Made by a program: the position numbers and the translations under genes. The notes under the pieces were generated by a model. That model did no database searches and was not told the DNA's origin. It was given only the letters and a program-made list of their open reading frames with translations. A DNA stretch of 64,000 nt from Paenibacillus oralis (GTDB lineage Bacteria > Bacillota > Bacilli > Paenibacillales > Paenibacillaceae), in contig NZ_RRCN01000001.1 of assembly GCF_003863965.1 (NCBI RefSeq), positions 4,484,304-4,548,303 of the forward strand, read 5' to 3'. Positions 1-8,933 of this stretch are shown here, in pieces (position 1 is the stretch's first letter; the number at the start of each line of letters is the position of its first letter).

Positions 1-696
1 AAAGAGCTGCCTTACTTAAATCTGCCCAAAGAAATGAACCCGTTTTTAGGCTTTAGAGCGATTCGTTTATGCTTGGAAGAACAGGCTATTTTCCGTACCC
101 AATTACGTGCCTTATTACGTGCAAGCAGCTATGGAAATTTGAAAATCATGTTTCCTATGATTGCAACCGTTTCTGAGTTCAGGGAAGCCAAATCCATTCT
201 TTTGGAAGAAAAAGAAAAGCTTCTTGCAAGCGGTGTAAGAGTATCGGATCAAATTGAAATCGGCATGATGGTGGAAATACCGTCCACCGCTGTAATGGCG
301 GATCAATTTGCCAAAGAAGTCGACTTCTTCAGCATCGGCACCAATGATTTGATCCAATATACTCTGGCCGCCGATCGCATGAATGAACGCGTAGCTTACC
401 TGTATCAACCCTACAATCCCGCGATTTTACGTCTGATTTCAATGGTCATTGATGCGGCGCACAAAGAAGGAAAATGGGCGGGGATGTGCGGAGAAATGGC
501 CGGCGATCCGATTGCCATTCCTTTATTGCTTAGTCTGGGACTTGATGAGTTCTCCATGAGCGCAACATCCATTCTTCCGGCACGCGCGCAAATCAAAGAG
601 CTGTCAAGTGAACATGCAATAAGCGTGAAAGGGGCCGTTCTATCCATGAAAACGTCAGAAGAAGTGATTGAGTTTGTAAAAAGGACCTTTAATTGA
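1..696 (+). CDS. ptsI: Phosphoenolpyruvate-protein phosphotransferase (enzyme I), C-terminal part
   Basis: The gene enters from the left edge already in frame and ends at TGA 694-696. Enzyme I takes phosphate from PEP and passes it to HPr at the start of the cytoplasmic PTS sugar-uptake chain. The visible 231 residues are the PEP-binding TIM-barrel part: GFRAIRL, the MFPMI strand, the [14 protein letters not shown] strand, the [10 protein letters not shown] loop, and the [10 protein letters not shown] block with the family's catalytic Cys. The N-terminal swivelling His domain lies outside the window. The gene is closed by an intrinsic terminator. Identification is secure for the family; only the 5' end is missing. 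Confidence 0.95.
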   Translation, partial: KELPYLNLPKEMNPFLGFRAIRLCLEEQAIFRTQLRALLRASSYGNLKIMFPMIATVSEFREAKSILLEEKEKLLASGVRVSDQIEIGMMVEIPSTAVMADQFAKEVDFFSIGTNDLIQYTLAADRMNERVAYLYQPYNPAILRLISMVIDAAHKEGKWAGMCGEMAGDPIAIPLLLSLGLDEFSMSATSILPARAQIKELSSEHAISVKGAVLSMKTSEEVIEFVKRTFN

Positions 697-727
697 TAAC
701 GATTGCAGCTTTGGGTTAAAACTTGAA

Positions 728-768
728 AGGCGATCTTGCCGGATATTTCGGCAGGACCGCCCTTTTTT
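728..768 (+). terminator. Intrinsic terminator of ptsI
   Basis: GGCGATCTTGCCG pairs with CGGCAGGACCGCC (allowing G-U pairs) across a GATATTT loop and is followed by six T. It lies about 30 bp after the ptsI stop. Confidence 0.85.
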
Positions 769-776
769 ATGTTACA

Positions 777-905
777 GCGGAGCTGAACGATTTCGGCCAG
801 CGCAATGGCGGCGATAACGACAAGCCCCGAATAAATCAGAATCGCCGGGAGGAAACCGATTCGTTCGGCCCCATAAATCCGAGCAATTTGGCCGATCGTA
901 TCGAC
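777..905 (-). pseudogene. C-terminal remnant of an MFS-type transporter
   Basis: Read on the minus strand, this stretch gives about 43 codons resembling the last transmembrane helix and tail of a major facilitator: DTIGQIARIYGAERIGFLP, then AILIYSGLVVIAAIALAEI. There is a stop codon immediately upstream in the same frame and no start, so only a fragment is left. It lies back to back with the siderophore locus, whose relatives often carry an MFS exporter. The reading is mine from composition and helix pattern; no homologue was checked. The plus-strand ORF over the same bases looks like a shadow. Confidence 0.35.
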
Positions 906-930
906 TCACTTAGTTTCTCTCCTAAATTGA

Positions 931-959
931 TTGACTAATATGGGCACTTATGGTAATTT
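931..959 (+). promoter_or_regulatory. Sigma-A promoter of the siderophore regulator
   Basis: TTGACT (931-936), a 17-bp spacer and TAATTT (954-959). The Fur box begins eight bases downstream, so iron-loaded Fur should block initiation here. Confidence 0.6.
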
Positions 960-966
960 ATTTTAT

Positions 967-985
967 GATAATGATAATCATTATC
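967..985. promoter_or_regulatory. Perfect Fur box
   Basis: GATAATGATAATCATTATC is identical to the classic 19-bp Fur consensus. It sits between the likely -10 element and the GTG start at 1052, which points to iron repression of the regulator gene and possibly the whole locus. Confidence 0.92.
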
Positions 986-1051
986 AATTAAGAGATGCAA
1001 CTTTCGCTCGTTGCTTCATGCTCATCATACGTTAGCAAAAGGAGGTTCCCC

Positions 1052-2269
1052 GTGGTTTCAAAAAAAGAGCTGCCGAGATGCAGAAACTTGCGGACGCCGG
1101 ACCGGAGCCGGAAAACCAACTTGAATGAGATCAAAGAATTTATGGATCAGCATTATGACGAATCTCTATCGATTGGGCAACTGGCACGGATGGCCAATAT
1201 CAGCCCCAAATATTTTGTCGACCTCTTCAAGAAAACCTATGGCCTAAGCGCTATGGATTACTTAACGGCTGTGCGTATAAACCACGCGAAGCGATACTTG
1301 GCGGAATCCGGAGAGCGTCTGCGGGATATTGCCTTGAAAGTTGGGTATAAGGATGAATTCTATTTTAGCCGCAAATTCAAGAAAGAAGTTGGCGTTTCTC
1401 CGTCCGACTTCGCCAAGAACGCGAAGCAGCACATCGCCGCCTGTTCCTCTTCGGTGATCGGGCAACTGATTGCGCTGGATGTCATGCCGGTGGCGGCGCC
1501 GCTCGACTCGAAGTGGACGCCTCATTATTACCACACCTTGCGAACGAAGATTCCCTTCCAATTAAATCTTACCGCTCCATATTCTCCTCGTTCGTTCGAA
1601 GTGAATCTGAACAAACTGGTGCAGGCTCGTCCCGATGCGATCATTGGCACTGAACATCTTACTTCCATGGAGAAGACGAAAGTAAAGGAAATCGCTCCCT
1701 CTCTCATTGTATCGGCGCAAGACGGTTGGCGGGATCAACTGCAGAAGATTGGCCGTTTTTTGAATAGAGAAGACAAGGCGGCGCAATGGATACGCCGATA
1801 CGAACAGCGGGTTCAGTCCGCCCGGACGAAAATTGGCGAAGTGTTGGGACAGGACCAGTTATTAGTCCTGCGTATTTATGGGCACAGCATCCATATATAT
1901 GGGAACCGCGGACTGGAAGAGCTGCTTTATCACGACCTCAAGCTGGAATCCGTGGCCCTGCGCTGTGCGTCCAGCAGTCCGCCGTTGACATTGGAGCAAT
2001 TGGCTAAGCTAGCCCCCGACCGAATTCTCGTCCTGGTATGCCCTGAAGCGTCGTCCCGTGCTTTCTGGCTGGCGCTGCAGCATTCACCCGAATGGCGGAA
2101 GCTGACAGCGGTAAAGAACCGGTATGTCTATCCCATTGCCTCCGATCCGTGGTGCGAATACTCGGCAGTCGCCATCACGCGAATGCTAGATGAAATCTTG
2201 CTGCTGTTTACCGGAAATTGTCCAAATGCTTTTCTGGATAACGGCTATGGAGAATCCTTCGGCCCCTGA
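1052..2269 (+). CDS. AraC-family regulator fused to a siderophore-binding domain (Btr-like)
   Basis: Predicted iron-siderophore sensor that activates the uptake genes. Residues ~25-125 form two AraC helix-turn-helix units (LSIGQLARMANISPKYFVDL and RLRDIALKVGYKDEFYFSRK); residues ~130-395 resemble a periplasmic-binding-protein fold like the one encoded next door. This is the layout of Bacillus Btr (YbbB), which binds ferri-bacillibactin in the cytosol. I start at GTG 1052 because AAAAGGAGG lies just before it; the ATG at 995 has no such site. From GTG the protein is 405 aa, well short of Btr (about 530 as I recall), and lacks an N-terminal cupin-like segment. The gene sits between two Fur boxes. 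Confidence 0.85.
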   Translation: MVSKKELPRCRNLRTPDRSRKTNLNEIKEFMDQHYDESLSIGQLARMANISPKYFVDLFKKTYGLSAMDYLTAVRINHAKRYLAESGERLRDIALKVGYKDEFYFSRKFKKEVGVSPSDFAKNAKQHIAACSSSVIGQLIALDVMPVAAPLDSKWTPHYYHTLRTKIPFQLNLTAPYSPRSFEVNLNKLVQARPDAIIGTEHLTSMEKTKVKEIAPSLIVSAQDGWRDQLQKIGRFLNREDKAAQWIRRYEQRVQSARTKIGEVLGQDQLLVLRIYGHSIHIYGNRGLEELLYHDLKLESVALRCASSSPPLTLEQLAKLAPDRILVLVCPEASSRAFWLALQHSPEWRKLTAVKNRYVYPIASDPWCEYSAVAITRMLDEILLLFTGNCPNAFLDNGYGESFGP

Positions 2270-2280
2270 TCTATACTTAG

Positions 2281-2299
2281 GTGAATGAGAATCATTATC
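2281..2299. promoter_or_regulatory. Second Fur box, upstream of the binding protein
   Basis: GTGAATGAGAATCATTATC matches 16 of 19 positions of the Fur consensus. It lies 17 bp before the start of the lipoprotein gene, inside the spacer after the AraC-type regulator, so the downstream genes probably have their own iron-regulated promoter. Confidence 0.8.
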
Positions 2300-2315
2300 A
2301 CTTAGGGGGGATACC

Positions 2316-3341
2316 ATGTCAAAATTTCTAGTTCACGCCAAGTCCGGCTTTATGGCTCGCATGTCGGCGTTGCTGTGCTGCGTGCTTTTGGGAAGTGTGC
2401 TGACGGCCTGTTCTATGAAAGAGGGCGAAGCCGAGCCGATCGGCCAACCAAGCTCCGCAAACGTCGCGGAAGGGTCTGCCGCAGCGGATGAAAACAGTGC
2501 GAAGTCTTCCGGCGAGCGGACGATCACGGACGAGCTTGGCCATGAAATCACCATTCCTGCGGAGCCCAAGAACATTTTCGCTCCCAACTTGGAAGACTCC
2601 TTGCTCAGGCTGGGCGTCAAGCCGGTAGCGCAGTGGTCCAACGGGAAACGGGGACATGATTACCTGCAAGAGGAATTGAAAGGCGTGCCGAAGCTTGATT
2701 TCTCGGAAGGGCAGCCATCGCCGGAGGCGTTACTGTCTTACAATCCCGATCTGATTATCTTACATACGCAGACCTATGCCCAGAATGGGAACTATGAAAT
2801 CTACTCCAAAATTGCGCCAACCTATGTATTCACAAATGCTTCCGGAAATATCGAGAACTCCCTCACTACCATTGGAGAGCTGCTCGGCAAAACCGACGAG
2901 GCCAATAAAGCGCTGCAGGCTTACCGCCAAAAAGTGAAGGAAGCCCAGGAAAAGCTGAAAGAAGCGGTCGGAGAGAAGAAGGTGGCGATTATTCGCTTTG
3001 CCCACAAAGGCGTCAGCCTGATGGGCGGGCAATACTTGTGCGGTTATGTCGTCCACCGCGATCTGGGGCTTGGCATATCCGATCTCGTAGGGAATGAGAA
3101 TAGCGCCAGCATATCCATGGAGATTCTTCCCGAATTGGACGCGGACTATATTTTTGTCATTAATGCCTATGGCCAAGGGACGGAGCGCATGAAAGAAATG
3201 ATGGAAAGTCCAATCTGGAAGAGCATGACTGCCGTCAAGCAGGGTCATGTGTACGAAGTAAGCAATGAATATTGGCTTGGCAGCGGGCTTATCGCTTACG
3301 AAAAAATTGTAGACGACACGGTTCGGCTGCTGACGCAATGA
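2316..3341 (+). CDS. Ferric-siderophore-binding lipoprotein (FeuA-like)
   Basis: Extracellular receptor of an iron-siderophore ABC importer, anchored to the membrane by lipid. A signal peptide ends in the lipobox LTAC at about residues 30-33, followed by a Ser/Ala/Glu-rich linker. The rest is a class III binding protein: RTITDELGHEITIPAEPKN is the typical entry strand, then PEALLSYNPDLIILH, a long connecting helix (EANKALQAYRQKVKEAQEKL) and a C-terminal lobe. At 341 aa the size fits the family. A Fur box precedes it and an esterase follows 16 bp later. No permease or ATPase partner lies in the window, so these must be encoded elsewhere. Confidence 0.9.
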   Translation: MSKFLVHAKSGFMARMSALLCCVLLGSVLTACSMKEGEAEPIGQPSSANVAEGSAAADENSAKSSGERTITDELGHEITIPAEPKNIFAPNLEDSLLRLGVKPVAQWSNGKRGHDYLQEELKGVPKLDFSEGQPSPEALLSYNPDLIILHTQTYAQNGNYEIYSKIAPTYVFTNASGNIENSLTTIGELLGKTDEANKALQAYRQKVKEAQEKLKEAVGEKKVAIIRFAHKGVSLMGGQYLCGYVVHRDLGLGISDLVGNENSASISMEILPELDADYIFVINAYGQGTERMKEMMESPIWKSMTAVKQGHVYEVSNEYWLGSGLIAYEKIVDDTVRLLTQ

Positions 3342-3357
3342 GCGAAAGGAGGATGAC

Positions 3358-4206
3358 ATGAAACGGAACATCATTACGCTTGATCATTTTTCGCGCAGCC
3401 AAGTCGGCATTCCTCGCTCGGAGCAATGGTCACTGCGTTCGCGGGCCGAGAATCGCACCTACCGGATTATCGTGGCGCAGCCGGAGGGGGAGCCCCCTCC
3501 TTCGGGATATCCGGTCATCTATTTACTGGATGGCAACGCGGTATTCGGAACGATGGTCGAGGCGGTGCGCCTGCAGGGCCACTGTCCCGACAAGACGGGA
3601 GTGGCTCCGGCGATCATTGTAGGAATTGGCTATGAGACGGAGGCTCCCTATCCGCCGGACCGCTATTACGATTACACGCCAGTTCGCAGTACGGTGTACA
3701 CGCACGGATCCGACGGAGCAGAGCTGCCCGAACAAGGCGGGGCAGCGGCGTTCCTGCAATTCATCGAGGAGGAACTGAAGCCGCAGATCGCCAGCGAGTT
3801 CCGGATTGACCTGAACCGGCAGACTATTTTCGGACACTCTCTCGGTGGTTTGTTCGTGCTGTACGCGTTGTTTACGAAGCCGGACGCGTTCCGGCACTAT
3901 ATTGCAGGCAGTCCGTCCATCCATTGGAGCAAGGAATTTTTGCTTGAACAGGAGCGGACATTCACGGCCCGTATACGGGAGGAGCCGGTCAACGCCCGGC
4001 TGTTGCTCGGAGTCGGGGAATTGGAGAAAAGCCATGTCTCCCGCAATTGCGAGAGCGCCAGGGAGCTTGCAGAACGTCTATCTTCTCTCTCCGATTTGGG
4101 AGTGAGCGCCGTATACAAAGAATTTGAAGATGAAGGGCATGTCTCGGTGCTGCCGATTCTGATCAGCCGGGCCTTGCGGTTTGCCCTGAATCCGGAGCAG
4201 CAATGA
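3358..4206 (+). CDS. Siderophore trilactone esterase, alpha/beta hydrolase (BesA/IroE-like)
   Basis: Predicted cytosolic esterase that opens the triester ring of the imported ferric siderophore and so releases iron. It belongs to the esterase D-like alpha/beta hydrolases: GYPVIYLLDGNAVF is the early strand with the oxyanion region, GHSLGGLFVL holds the nucleophile Ser, and EDEGHVSVLP carries the likely catalytic His near the C-terminus. At 282 aa it fits Bacillus BesA. The ATG follows AAAGGAGGATGAC. It lies between the receptor and dhbA, which supports a job in siderophore iron release rather than general lipid hydrolysis. Confidence 0.85.
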   Translation: MKRNIITLDHFSRSQVGIPRSEQWSLRSRAENRTYRIIVAQPEGEPPPSGYPVIYLLDGNAVFGTMVEAVRLQGHCPDKTGVAPAIIVGIGYETEAPYPPDRYYDYTPVRSTVYTHGSDGAELPEQGGAAAFLQFIEEELKPQIASEFRIDLNRQTIFGHSLGGLFVLYALFTKPDAFRHYIAGSPSIHWSKEFLLEQERTFTARIREEPVNARLLLGVGELEKSHVSRNCESARELAERLSSLSDLGVSAVYKEFEDEGHVSVLPILISRALRFALNPEQQ

Positions 4207-4220
4207 GGAGTTGATTAAAG

Positions 4221-5009
4221 GTGGAATATGAAGGAATTAAGGGGAAAGTCGCATTGGTTACAGGCGCTGCCCAAGGCATCGGGGAAGCGGTGGCTCGCGC
4301 GCTTGCCGGACTCGGGGCGATCGTCGCGGCCATAGATCGGAATGCCGCGGGCGTCGAGAAGCTTGCCGCCGAGTTGAACGGCACCGGGAATCTCCGTGCC
4401 GCGCCATACCCGGCGGACGTGGGTGACCGGGCGGCCGTGGAAGAAGCGGTGGAGCGAATCGAACAGGAACTGGGGCCGATTGAGATCGTCGTCAATGTGG
4501 CCGGTGTGCTGCGGGCAGGGCGCATCGAATCGCTTAGCGATGAGGATTGGCAGGAAACCTTCAGGGTCAATGTCAACGGTGTATTTTATGTGTCTCGGGC
4601 CGCCGTCGGACGGATGGCGCTCCGCGGTTCCGGCTCCATCGTTACCGTGGGGTCGAACGCGGCCGGGGTGCCGCGGATGCATATGTCGGCCTATGCGGCT
4701 TCGAAGGCAGCCGCAGCCATGTTTACCAAATGTCTTGGGCTGGAGTATGCCAGGAATAATATTCGCTGCAACATCGTAGCACCCGGATCCACGGATACGG
4801 CCATGCAGCGGGTGCTTTGGAGCGGCGAGGACGGTGCGGAGGCAGTTATTGCCGGCTCGCCGGAGTCGTTCCGCTTGGGTATTCCGCTGCACAAGCTGGC
4901 CATGCCCTCCGACATTGCCGATGCGGTGAGTTTTCTCGTATCCGACCGGGCGCGGCATATTACGATGCATGAATTGTACGTCGACGGCGGTGCGACTTTG
5001 GGGTGCTGA
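4221..5009 (+). CDS. dhbA: 2,3-dihydro-2,3-dihydroxybenzoate dehydrogenase
   Basis: Last step to the catechol acid: NAD-dependent oxidation of 2,3-dihydro-2,3-dihydroxybenzoate to 2,3-dihydroxybenzoate (DHB). A classical short-chain dehydrogenase: [16 protein letters not shown] is the glycine-rich NAD loop, NVAGVLRAG the NAG-type motif, a Ser in [11 protein letters not shown], and YAASKAA the YxxxK active site; it ends DGGATLGC. 262 aa from the GTG at 4221, with GAGGAG 10-15 bp upstream; no better ATG is in frame nearby. It opens the dhbACEBF order known from Bacillus and follows the esterase by only 14 bp. Confidence 0.93.
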   Translation: MEYEGIKGKVALVTGAAQGIGEAVARALAGLGAIVAAIDRNAAGVEKLAAELNGTGNLRAAPYPADVGDRAAVEEAVERIEQELGPIEIVVNVAGVLRAGRIESLSDEDWQETFRVNVNGVFYVSRAAVGRMALRGSGSIVTVGSNAAGVPRMHMSAYAASKAAAAMFTKCLGLEYARNNIRCNIVAPGSTDTAMQRVLWSGEDGAEAVIAGSPESFRLGIPLHKLAMPSDIADAVSFLVSDRARHITMHELYVDGGATLGC

Positions 5010-5034
5010 GATAGATAGGAGGGAGACGGTTGAA

Positions 5035-6279
5035 ATGCCGAAATATGATGATGCGGCTCTTGCGGCGTCTGCCGTAAAGCTGTTGGAGCAATACCGGACG
5101 GGAACGTCCTTCTATTTTTCTTCGCTGGAACGAACCTTGTTGACGCGGGGAGAATGGGGACGGGTGTCCGATCAGGAGGGGCTGGACGACTGCCGTCGCC
5201 TGCCCGAGCGCGCGGCGGAGCTTCTGGCCGTTGCCAGACAGAAGGGGCATGCGATGCCGCTTGTCGTCGGCGCGATTCCCTACGCTCCTGCAAGACCCGC
5301 GCAGCTTATCGTGCCGGACGATGTGCAATGGGCAGGCCCTTTGCGTTTCGATGCCGGCATGCTGAAGGAACGGCCCGTGGCATCCGTATGGGAGGTACAG
5401 CCGATTCCGGAGCCGGAAGCATATATGGATGGTGTGAACGAAGCGCTGGCCCGCCTGAGTGAAGGCGAACTTCAGAAGGTGGTGCTGTCCAGAACTTTGC
5501 TGATGACGGCGCCGGAAGCTGTCGATGTCCAGCAAATCCTGCACAATTTGGCTTGTCACAATGCCCATGGCTATACTTTTGCGGCCGATTTGGCGGCGGA
5601 AGATGGCAAAGCGGCGGAAGCGCGCAGGGGTCCCCGCACGCTGATAGGGGCCAGTCCGGAGCTGCTCATCACGAAGAAGGGTTTACAAGTTACGGCCAAT
5701 CCGTTGGCAGGCTCCGCGGCCCGCAGCGATGATCCGAACGAGGACAAGCGCAGGGCGACCGCGCTGCTGGCCTCCGACAAGGACAGGCATGAGCATAAAG
5801 TTGTGATTGATGCGGTGGTCGCTGCGCTGCGTCCCTATTGCCGGGAATTGCATGTTCCCGCCGGGCCGTCGCTCGCGCGGACGAAAACGATGTGGCATCT
5901 CTCGACCAACATCACCGGGGAGCTTGCCAATCCTGCGGTCTCCTCGCTGGAGTTGGCCATGGCGCTTCATCCAACGCCTGCCATTTGCGGAACGCCCACG
6001 GAGCTGGCCCGCGCCGTGATTGCGGACATCGAGCCCTTCGATCGTGCGTACTACACGGGGGCGGTCGGTTGGTGCGACGCGAATGGAGACGGGGAGTGGG
6101 CGGTCACGATCCGCTGCGCGGAGGCGGAAGGACGTACACTGCGCCTGTTTGCCGGAGCGGGAATCGTCGCCGGCTCGAACGCGGCTTCGGAGCTTGCGGA
6201 GACTTCGGCCAAGTTCCGTACGCTGCTGCTTGCCATGGGGTTGGATCAAGAACAATGTTCAAGGGTGAAGGAGGGATGA
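5035..6279 (+). CDS. dhbC: Isochorismate synthase
   Basis: Converts chorismate to isochorismate, the branch point into DHB. The C-terminal chorismate-binding fold shows the hallmarks of the family: GEVQKVVLSR-like motif ([12 protein letters not shown]), [29 protein letters not shown], the [10 protein letters not shown] loop and a [11 protein letters not shown] end. I start at ATG 5035, which has AGGAGGGAG upstream and gives 414 aa, close to Bacillus DhbC; the longer frame back to 4969 overlaps dhbA without a ribosome site. The stop overlaps the first possible ATG of dhbE, so the two are translationally linked. Confidence 0.93.
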   Translation: MPKYDDAALAASAVKLLEQYRTGTSFYFSSLERTLLTRGEWGRVSDQEGLDDCRRLPERAAELLAVARQKGHAMPLVVGAIPYAPARPAQLIVPDDVQWAGPLRFDAGMLKERPVASVWEVQPIPEPEAYMDGVNEALARLSEGELQKVVLSRTLLMTAPEAVDVQQILHNLACHNAHGYTFAADLAAEDGKAAEARRGPRTLIGASPELLITKKGLQVTANPLAGSAARSDDPNEDKRRATALLASDKDRHEHKVVIDAVVAALRPYCRELHVPAGPSLARTKTMWHLSTNITGELANPAVSSLELAMALHPTPAICGTPTELARAVIADIEPFDRAYYTGAVGWCDANGDGEWAVTIRCAEAEGRTLRLFAGAGIVAGSNAASELAETSAKFRTLLLAMGLDQEQCSRVKEG

Positions 6280-6281
6280 GC

Positions 6282-7916
6282 ATGCTGATGGAGGGATGTC
6301 ACGCATGGCCGGAAGAATGGGCCGAACGCTACCGCCAGCTGGGATGCTGGCGCGGAGAGACGTTCGGCGAAATGCTGCGGCAGCACGCCGCGGCTCACGG
6401 GGATCGCGTTGCCATCGTCAGCGGCGATCGGCGGATAAGCTATGCGGAGCTTGACGCCAGCGCAGACCGCCTTGCCGCCGGATTCCGCAACTTGGGTTTG
6501 CGGCCGCGGGATCGGGTTATCGTTCAACTCCCCAATATTCCGCAATTTTTTGAAGTTATTTTTGCCCTGTTCCGGTTGGGCGCGCTGCCCGTCTTTTCCT
6601 TGCCGGCCCACCGCAAGAGCGAGATCGTTTATTTATGCGAATTCGCCGAAGCGGCGGCATATATTATCCCTGATATCGACATGGGCTTTGATTACCGGGA
6701 GCTTGCCGACCAGGTGCGGGAAGCGGCTCCAGGCTTGCGCCAGGTGATTGTGGCCGGGGATGCGGGAAAGTACGTGGCACTGGACGATCTGTATGCCGAG
6801 CTTGTGGACGACATCGATGGACCACGGCCCGAGGACATTGCTTTTTTCCAGCTTTCCGGCGGGACGACCGGGCTTCCTAAACTGATTCCCCGTACGCATG
6901 ATGATTATATCTACAGTCTCCGGATGAGCGCCGAGATCTGCGCCCTGAATGAGCACAGCGTCTATTTGGCGGTGCTGCCCGTCGCTCACAACTATCCGCT
7001 CAGCTCGCCGGGCACGCTGGGAACGCTCTATGCCGGCGGCAAGGTCGTGCTGGCGCGCGGAGCGAGTCCAGACATCGCCTTCCCCCTTATCGCGCAGGAA
7101 GGCGTCACGATCACGGCCGTCGTACCGCCGCTGGTCTTGATCTGGCTTGATGCGGCGGCATCCCGCCGCTGCGACCTATCACCTCTTCGAGTGCTGCAGG
7201 CAGGCGGAGCCAAGCTCAGCGCGGAGGCGGCCAAGCGGGTACGGAACGTTATGGGCTGCACACTGCAGCAGGTCTATGGAATGGCGGAAGGGCTGGTGAA
7301 TTATACGAGGCTGGATGATCCGGAAGACATCGTCGTGAACACGCAAGGCCGGCCGATGTCGCCATATGATGAAATCCGGCTGGTCGATGACGATGACCGC
7401 GAAGTCGAGCCGGGCGGGACGGGTCATCTGCTGACGCGCGGACCTTATACCATCCGCGGCTATTACAAAGCCGAGAAGCATAACGCCAAAGCGTTCACAG
7501 CCGACGGATTTTACCGTACGGGCGACCTGGCCCGATTGACCCCGTCCGGTTATCTGGTCATTGAAGGCCGCGCCAAGGACCAAATTAATCGCGGCGGAGA
7601 CAAGGTGGCGGCAGAAGAGGTAGAGAATCATCTTCTGGCCCATCCCGGCGTGCACGATGCGGCGGTGGTGGCGATGCCGGACGAGTTCCTTGGGGAGCGC
7701 ACATGCGCATTCGTTATTCCTTATCCATCCTCACCGCTGACGGCTGCTGAACTGAAAGCCTTCCTCAGGGAGCGGGGGCTGGCGGCTTACAAAATCCCCG
7801 ATCGGGTGGAGTTTACGGATTCTTTTCCCAAAACAGGGGTTGGCAAGGTAAGCAAAAAGACGCTGCGCGAGCTCATTGTCAATAAGCGGAACGAACTCGC
7901 CGATCCGTCCAAATAA
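6282..7916 (+). CDS. dhbE: 2,3-dihydroxybenzoate-AMP ligase
   Basis: Stand-alone adenylation enzyme that activates DHB and loads it onto the aryl carrier domain of DhbB. Motifs: [19 protein letters not shown] (A3), the [13 protein letters not shown] region, [16 protein letters not shown] (A5), YRTGDLARL (A7), [20 protein letters not shown] (A8) and [12 protein letters not shown] with the A10 Lys. The NY of HNYPLSSPG is typical of aryl-acid ligases such as DhbE and EntE. The frame is open far upstream, but GAAGGAGGG points to ATG 6282 (544 aa); ATG 6276 and 6288 are also possible. Confidence 0.93.
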   Translation: MLMEGCHAWPEEWAERYRQLGCWRGETFGEMLRQHAAAHGDRVAIVSGDRRISYAELDASADRLAAGFRNLGLRPRDRVIVQLPNIPQFFEVIFALFRLGALPVFSLPAHRKSEIVYLCEFAEAAAYIIPDIDMGFDYRELADQVREAAPGLRQVIVAGDAGKYVALDDLYAELVDDIDGPRPEDIAFFQLSGGTTGLPKLIPRTHDDYIYSLRMSAEICALNEHSVYLAVLPVAHNYPLSSPGTLGTLYAGGKVVLARGASPDIAFPLIAQEGVTITAVVPPLVLIWLDAAASRRCDLSPLRVLQAGGAKLSAEAAKRVRNVMGCTLQQVYGMAEGLVNYTRLDDPEDIVVNTQGRPMSPYDEIRLVDDDDREVEPGGTGHLLTRGPYTIRGYYKAEKHNAKAFTADGFYRTGDLARLTPSGYLVIEGRAKDQINRGGDKVAAEEVENHLLAHPGVHDAAVVAMPDEFLGERTCAFVIPYPSSPLTAAELKAFLRERGLAAYKIPDRVEFTDSFPKTGVGKVSKKTLRELIVNKRNELADPSK

Positions 7917-7943
7917 CGATGAAAAGAGAGAGGGGATGTTATT

Positions 7944-8924
7944 ATGGCTCTTCCTTCCATATTGCCTTATCCGATGCCTGCGGAGTCGGACCTGCCGGCG
8001 AACAAGGTGGCCTGGACGCGCGATCCGAAGCGGGCCGTTCTTCTGATTCATGATATGCAACAATACTTCGTTGACGCCTTCAATGCGGACGAATCGCCTG
8101 TCCCGGAATTATTGGCGAACATCCGGAAGCTTCGCACGCAATGCTCCGCTCTAGGCATCCCTGTCGTGTACTCGGCGCAGCCCGGCGGACAGAGCCCTGA
8201 ACGGCGCGGATTGCTGTGTGATTTCTGGGGGCCGGGCATGAATGACGGGCCTTATCAGAAAAAAATCGTGGAAGCGCTGGCTCCCGGCGAGCATGATATC
8301 GTGATAACGAAATGGCGATACAGCGCGTTTCAAAAAACAGAGCTGCTCGATTTATTGCGCCAGCGCGGCCGGGATCAACTAATCGTGTGCGGCATTTATG
8401 CGCATATCGGCTGCCTCATGACCGCATGCGAAGCATTCATGCAAGATGTGCAGCCTTTCTTCGTCGCCGACGCTGTCGCGGATTTCTCGGCAGAGAAGCA
8501 TCGGTCGGCTCTCGCTTACGCGGCTGAACGCTGCGCAGTCACGATAACGACCCGGCGTCTCATTGAGGAACTGGCCCGGCAGGGGGATTCGGCGTCTGAA
8601 TCTGAATCCGTATCGGTGTCTGATTCGAGCCTGCAAGCGCTGCCTGAAGGATGGCCCCTGCCATTGACGCGGCAAGCGCTGCGCGCTGAAGTGGCAGGAC
8701 TGCTGCAGGAGCATCCGTCCAAAATTGCGGATCATGACAACCTGATTACCACCTGGGGACTCGATTCGATCCGGATTATGAGCTTGATGGAGCGGTGGCA
8801 CCGCGGCGGAGCCGAAGTAAGCTTCGCGGAGTTGGCCGAACGCCCTACATTGGCCGACTGGTGGCAGCTTATATCTTCCCGGATGAGCTGCTCTTTGCCG
8901 AACGGCGATTATTTTTTCGTATAG
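7944..8924 (+). CDS. dhbB: Isochorismatase fused to an aryl carrier domain
   Basis: Bifunctional enzyme. Residues ~1-210 hydrolyse isochorismate to 2,3-dihydro-DHB: [16 protein letters not shown] carries the active-site Asp, ITKWRYSAF the Lys, and [17 protein letters not shown] the cysteine-hydrolase loop. After a Ser/Glu-rich linker ([12 protein letters not shown]), residues ~240-315 form an aryl carrier protein with the phosphopantetheine Ser in [11 protein letters not shown]. This carrier receives DHB from DhbE and donates it to the first condensation domain of DhbF. At 326 aa it matches DhbB. The spacing to dhbF is only a few bases. Confidence 0.94.
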   Translation: MALPSILPYPMPAESDLPANKVAWTRDPKRAVLLIHDMQQYFVDAFNADESPVPELLANIRKLRTQCSALGIPVVYSAQPGGQSPERRGLLCDFWGPGMNDGPYQKKIVEALAPGEHDIVITKWRYSAFQKTELLDLLRQRGRDQLIVCGIYAHIGCLMTACEAFMQDVQPFFVADAVADFSAEKHRSALAYAAERCAVTITTRRLIEELARQGDSASESESVSVSDSSLQALPEGWPLPLTRQALRAEVAGLLQEHPSKIADHDNLITTWGLDSIRIMSLMERWHRGGAEVSFAELAERPTLADWWQLISSRMSCSLPNGDYFFV

Positions 8925-8933
8925 GAGGTGGAG

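Noticed and set aside
723-938. 71-aa plus-strand ORF after ptsI
   Set aside because: It begins inside the terminator and has no ribosome site; the minus strand of the same bases looks more like a gene remnant.
5838-6281. Long upstream extension of dhbE in the same frame
   Set aside because: It lies wholly inside dhbC and lacks a ribosome site; the GAAGGAGGG at 6268 fixes the start near 6282.
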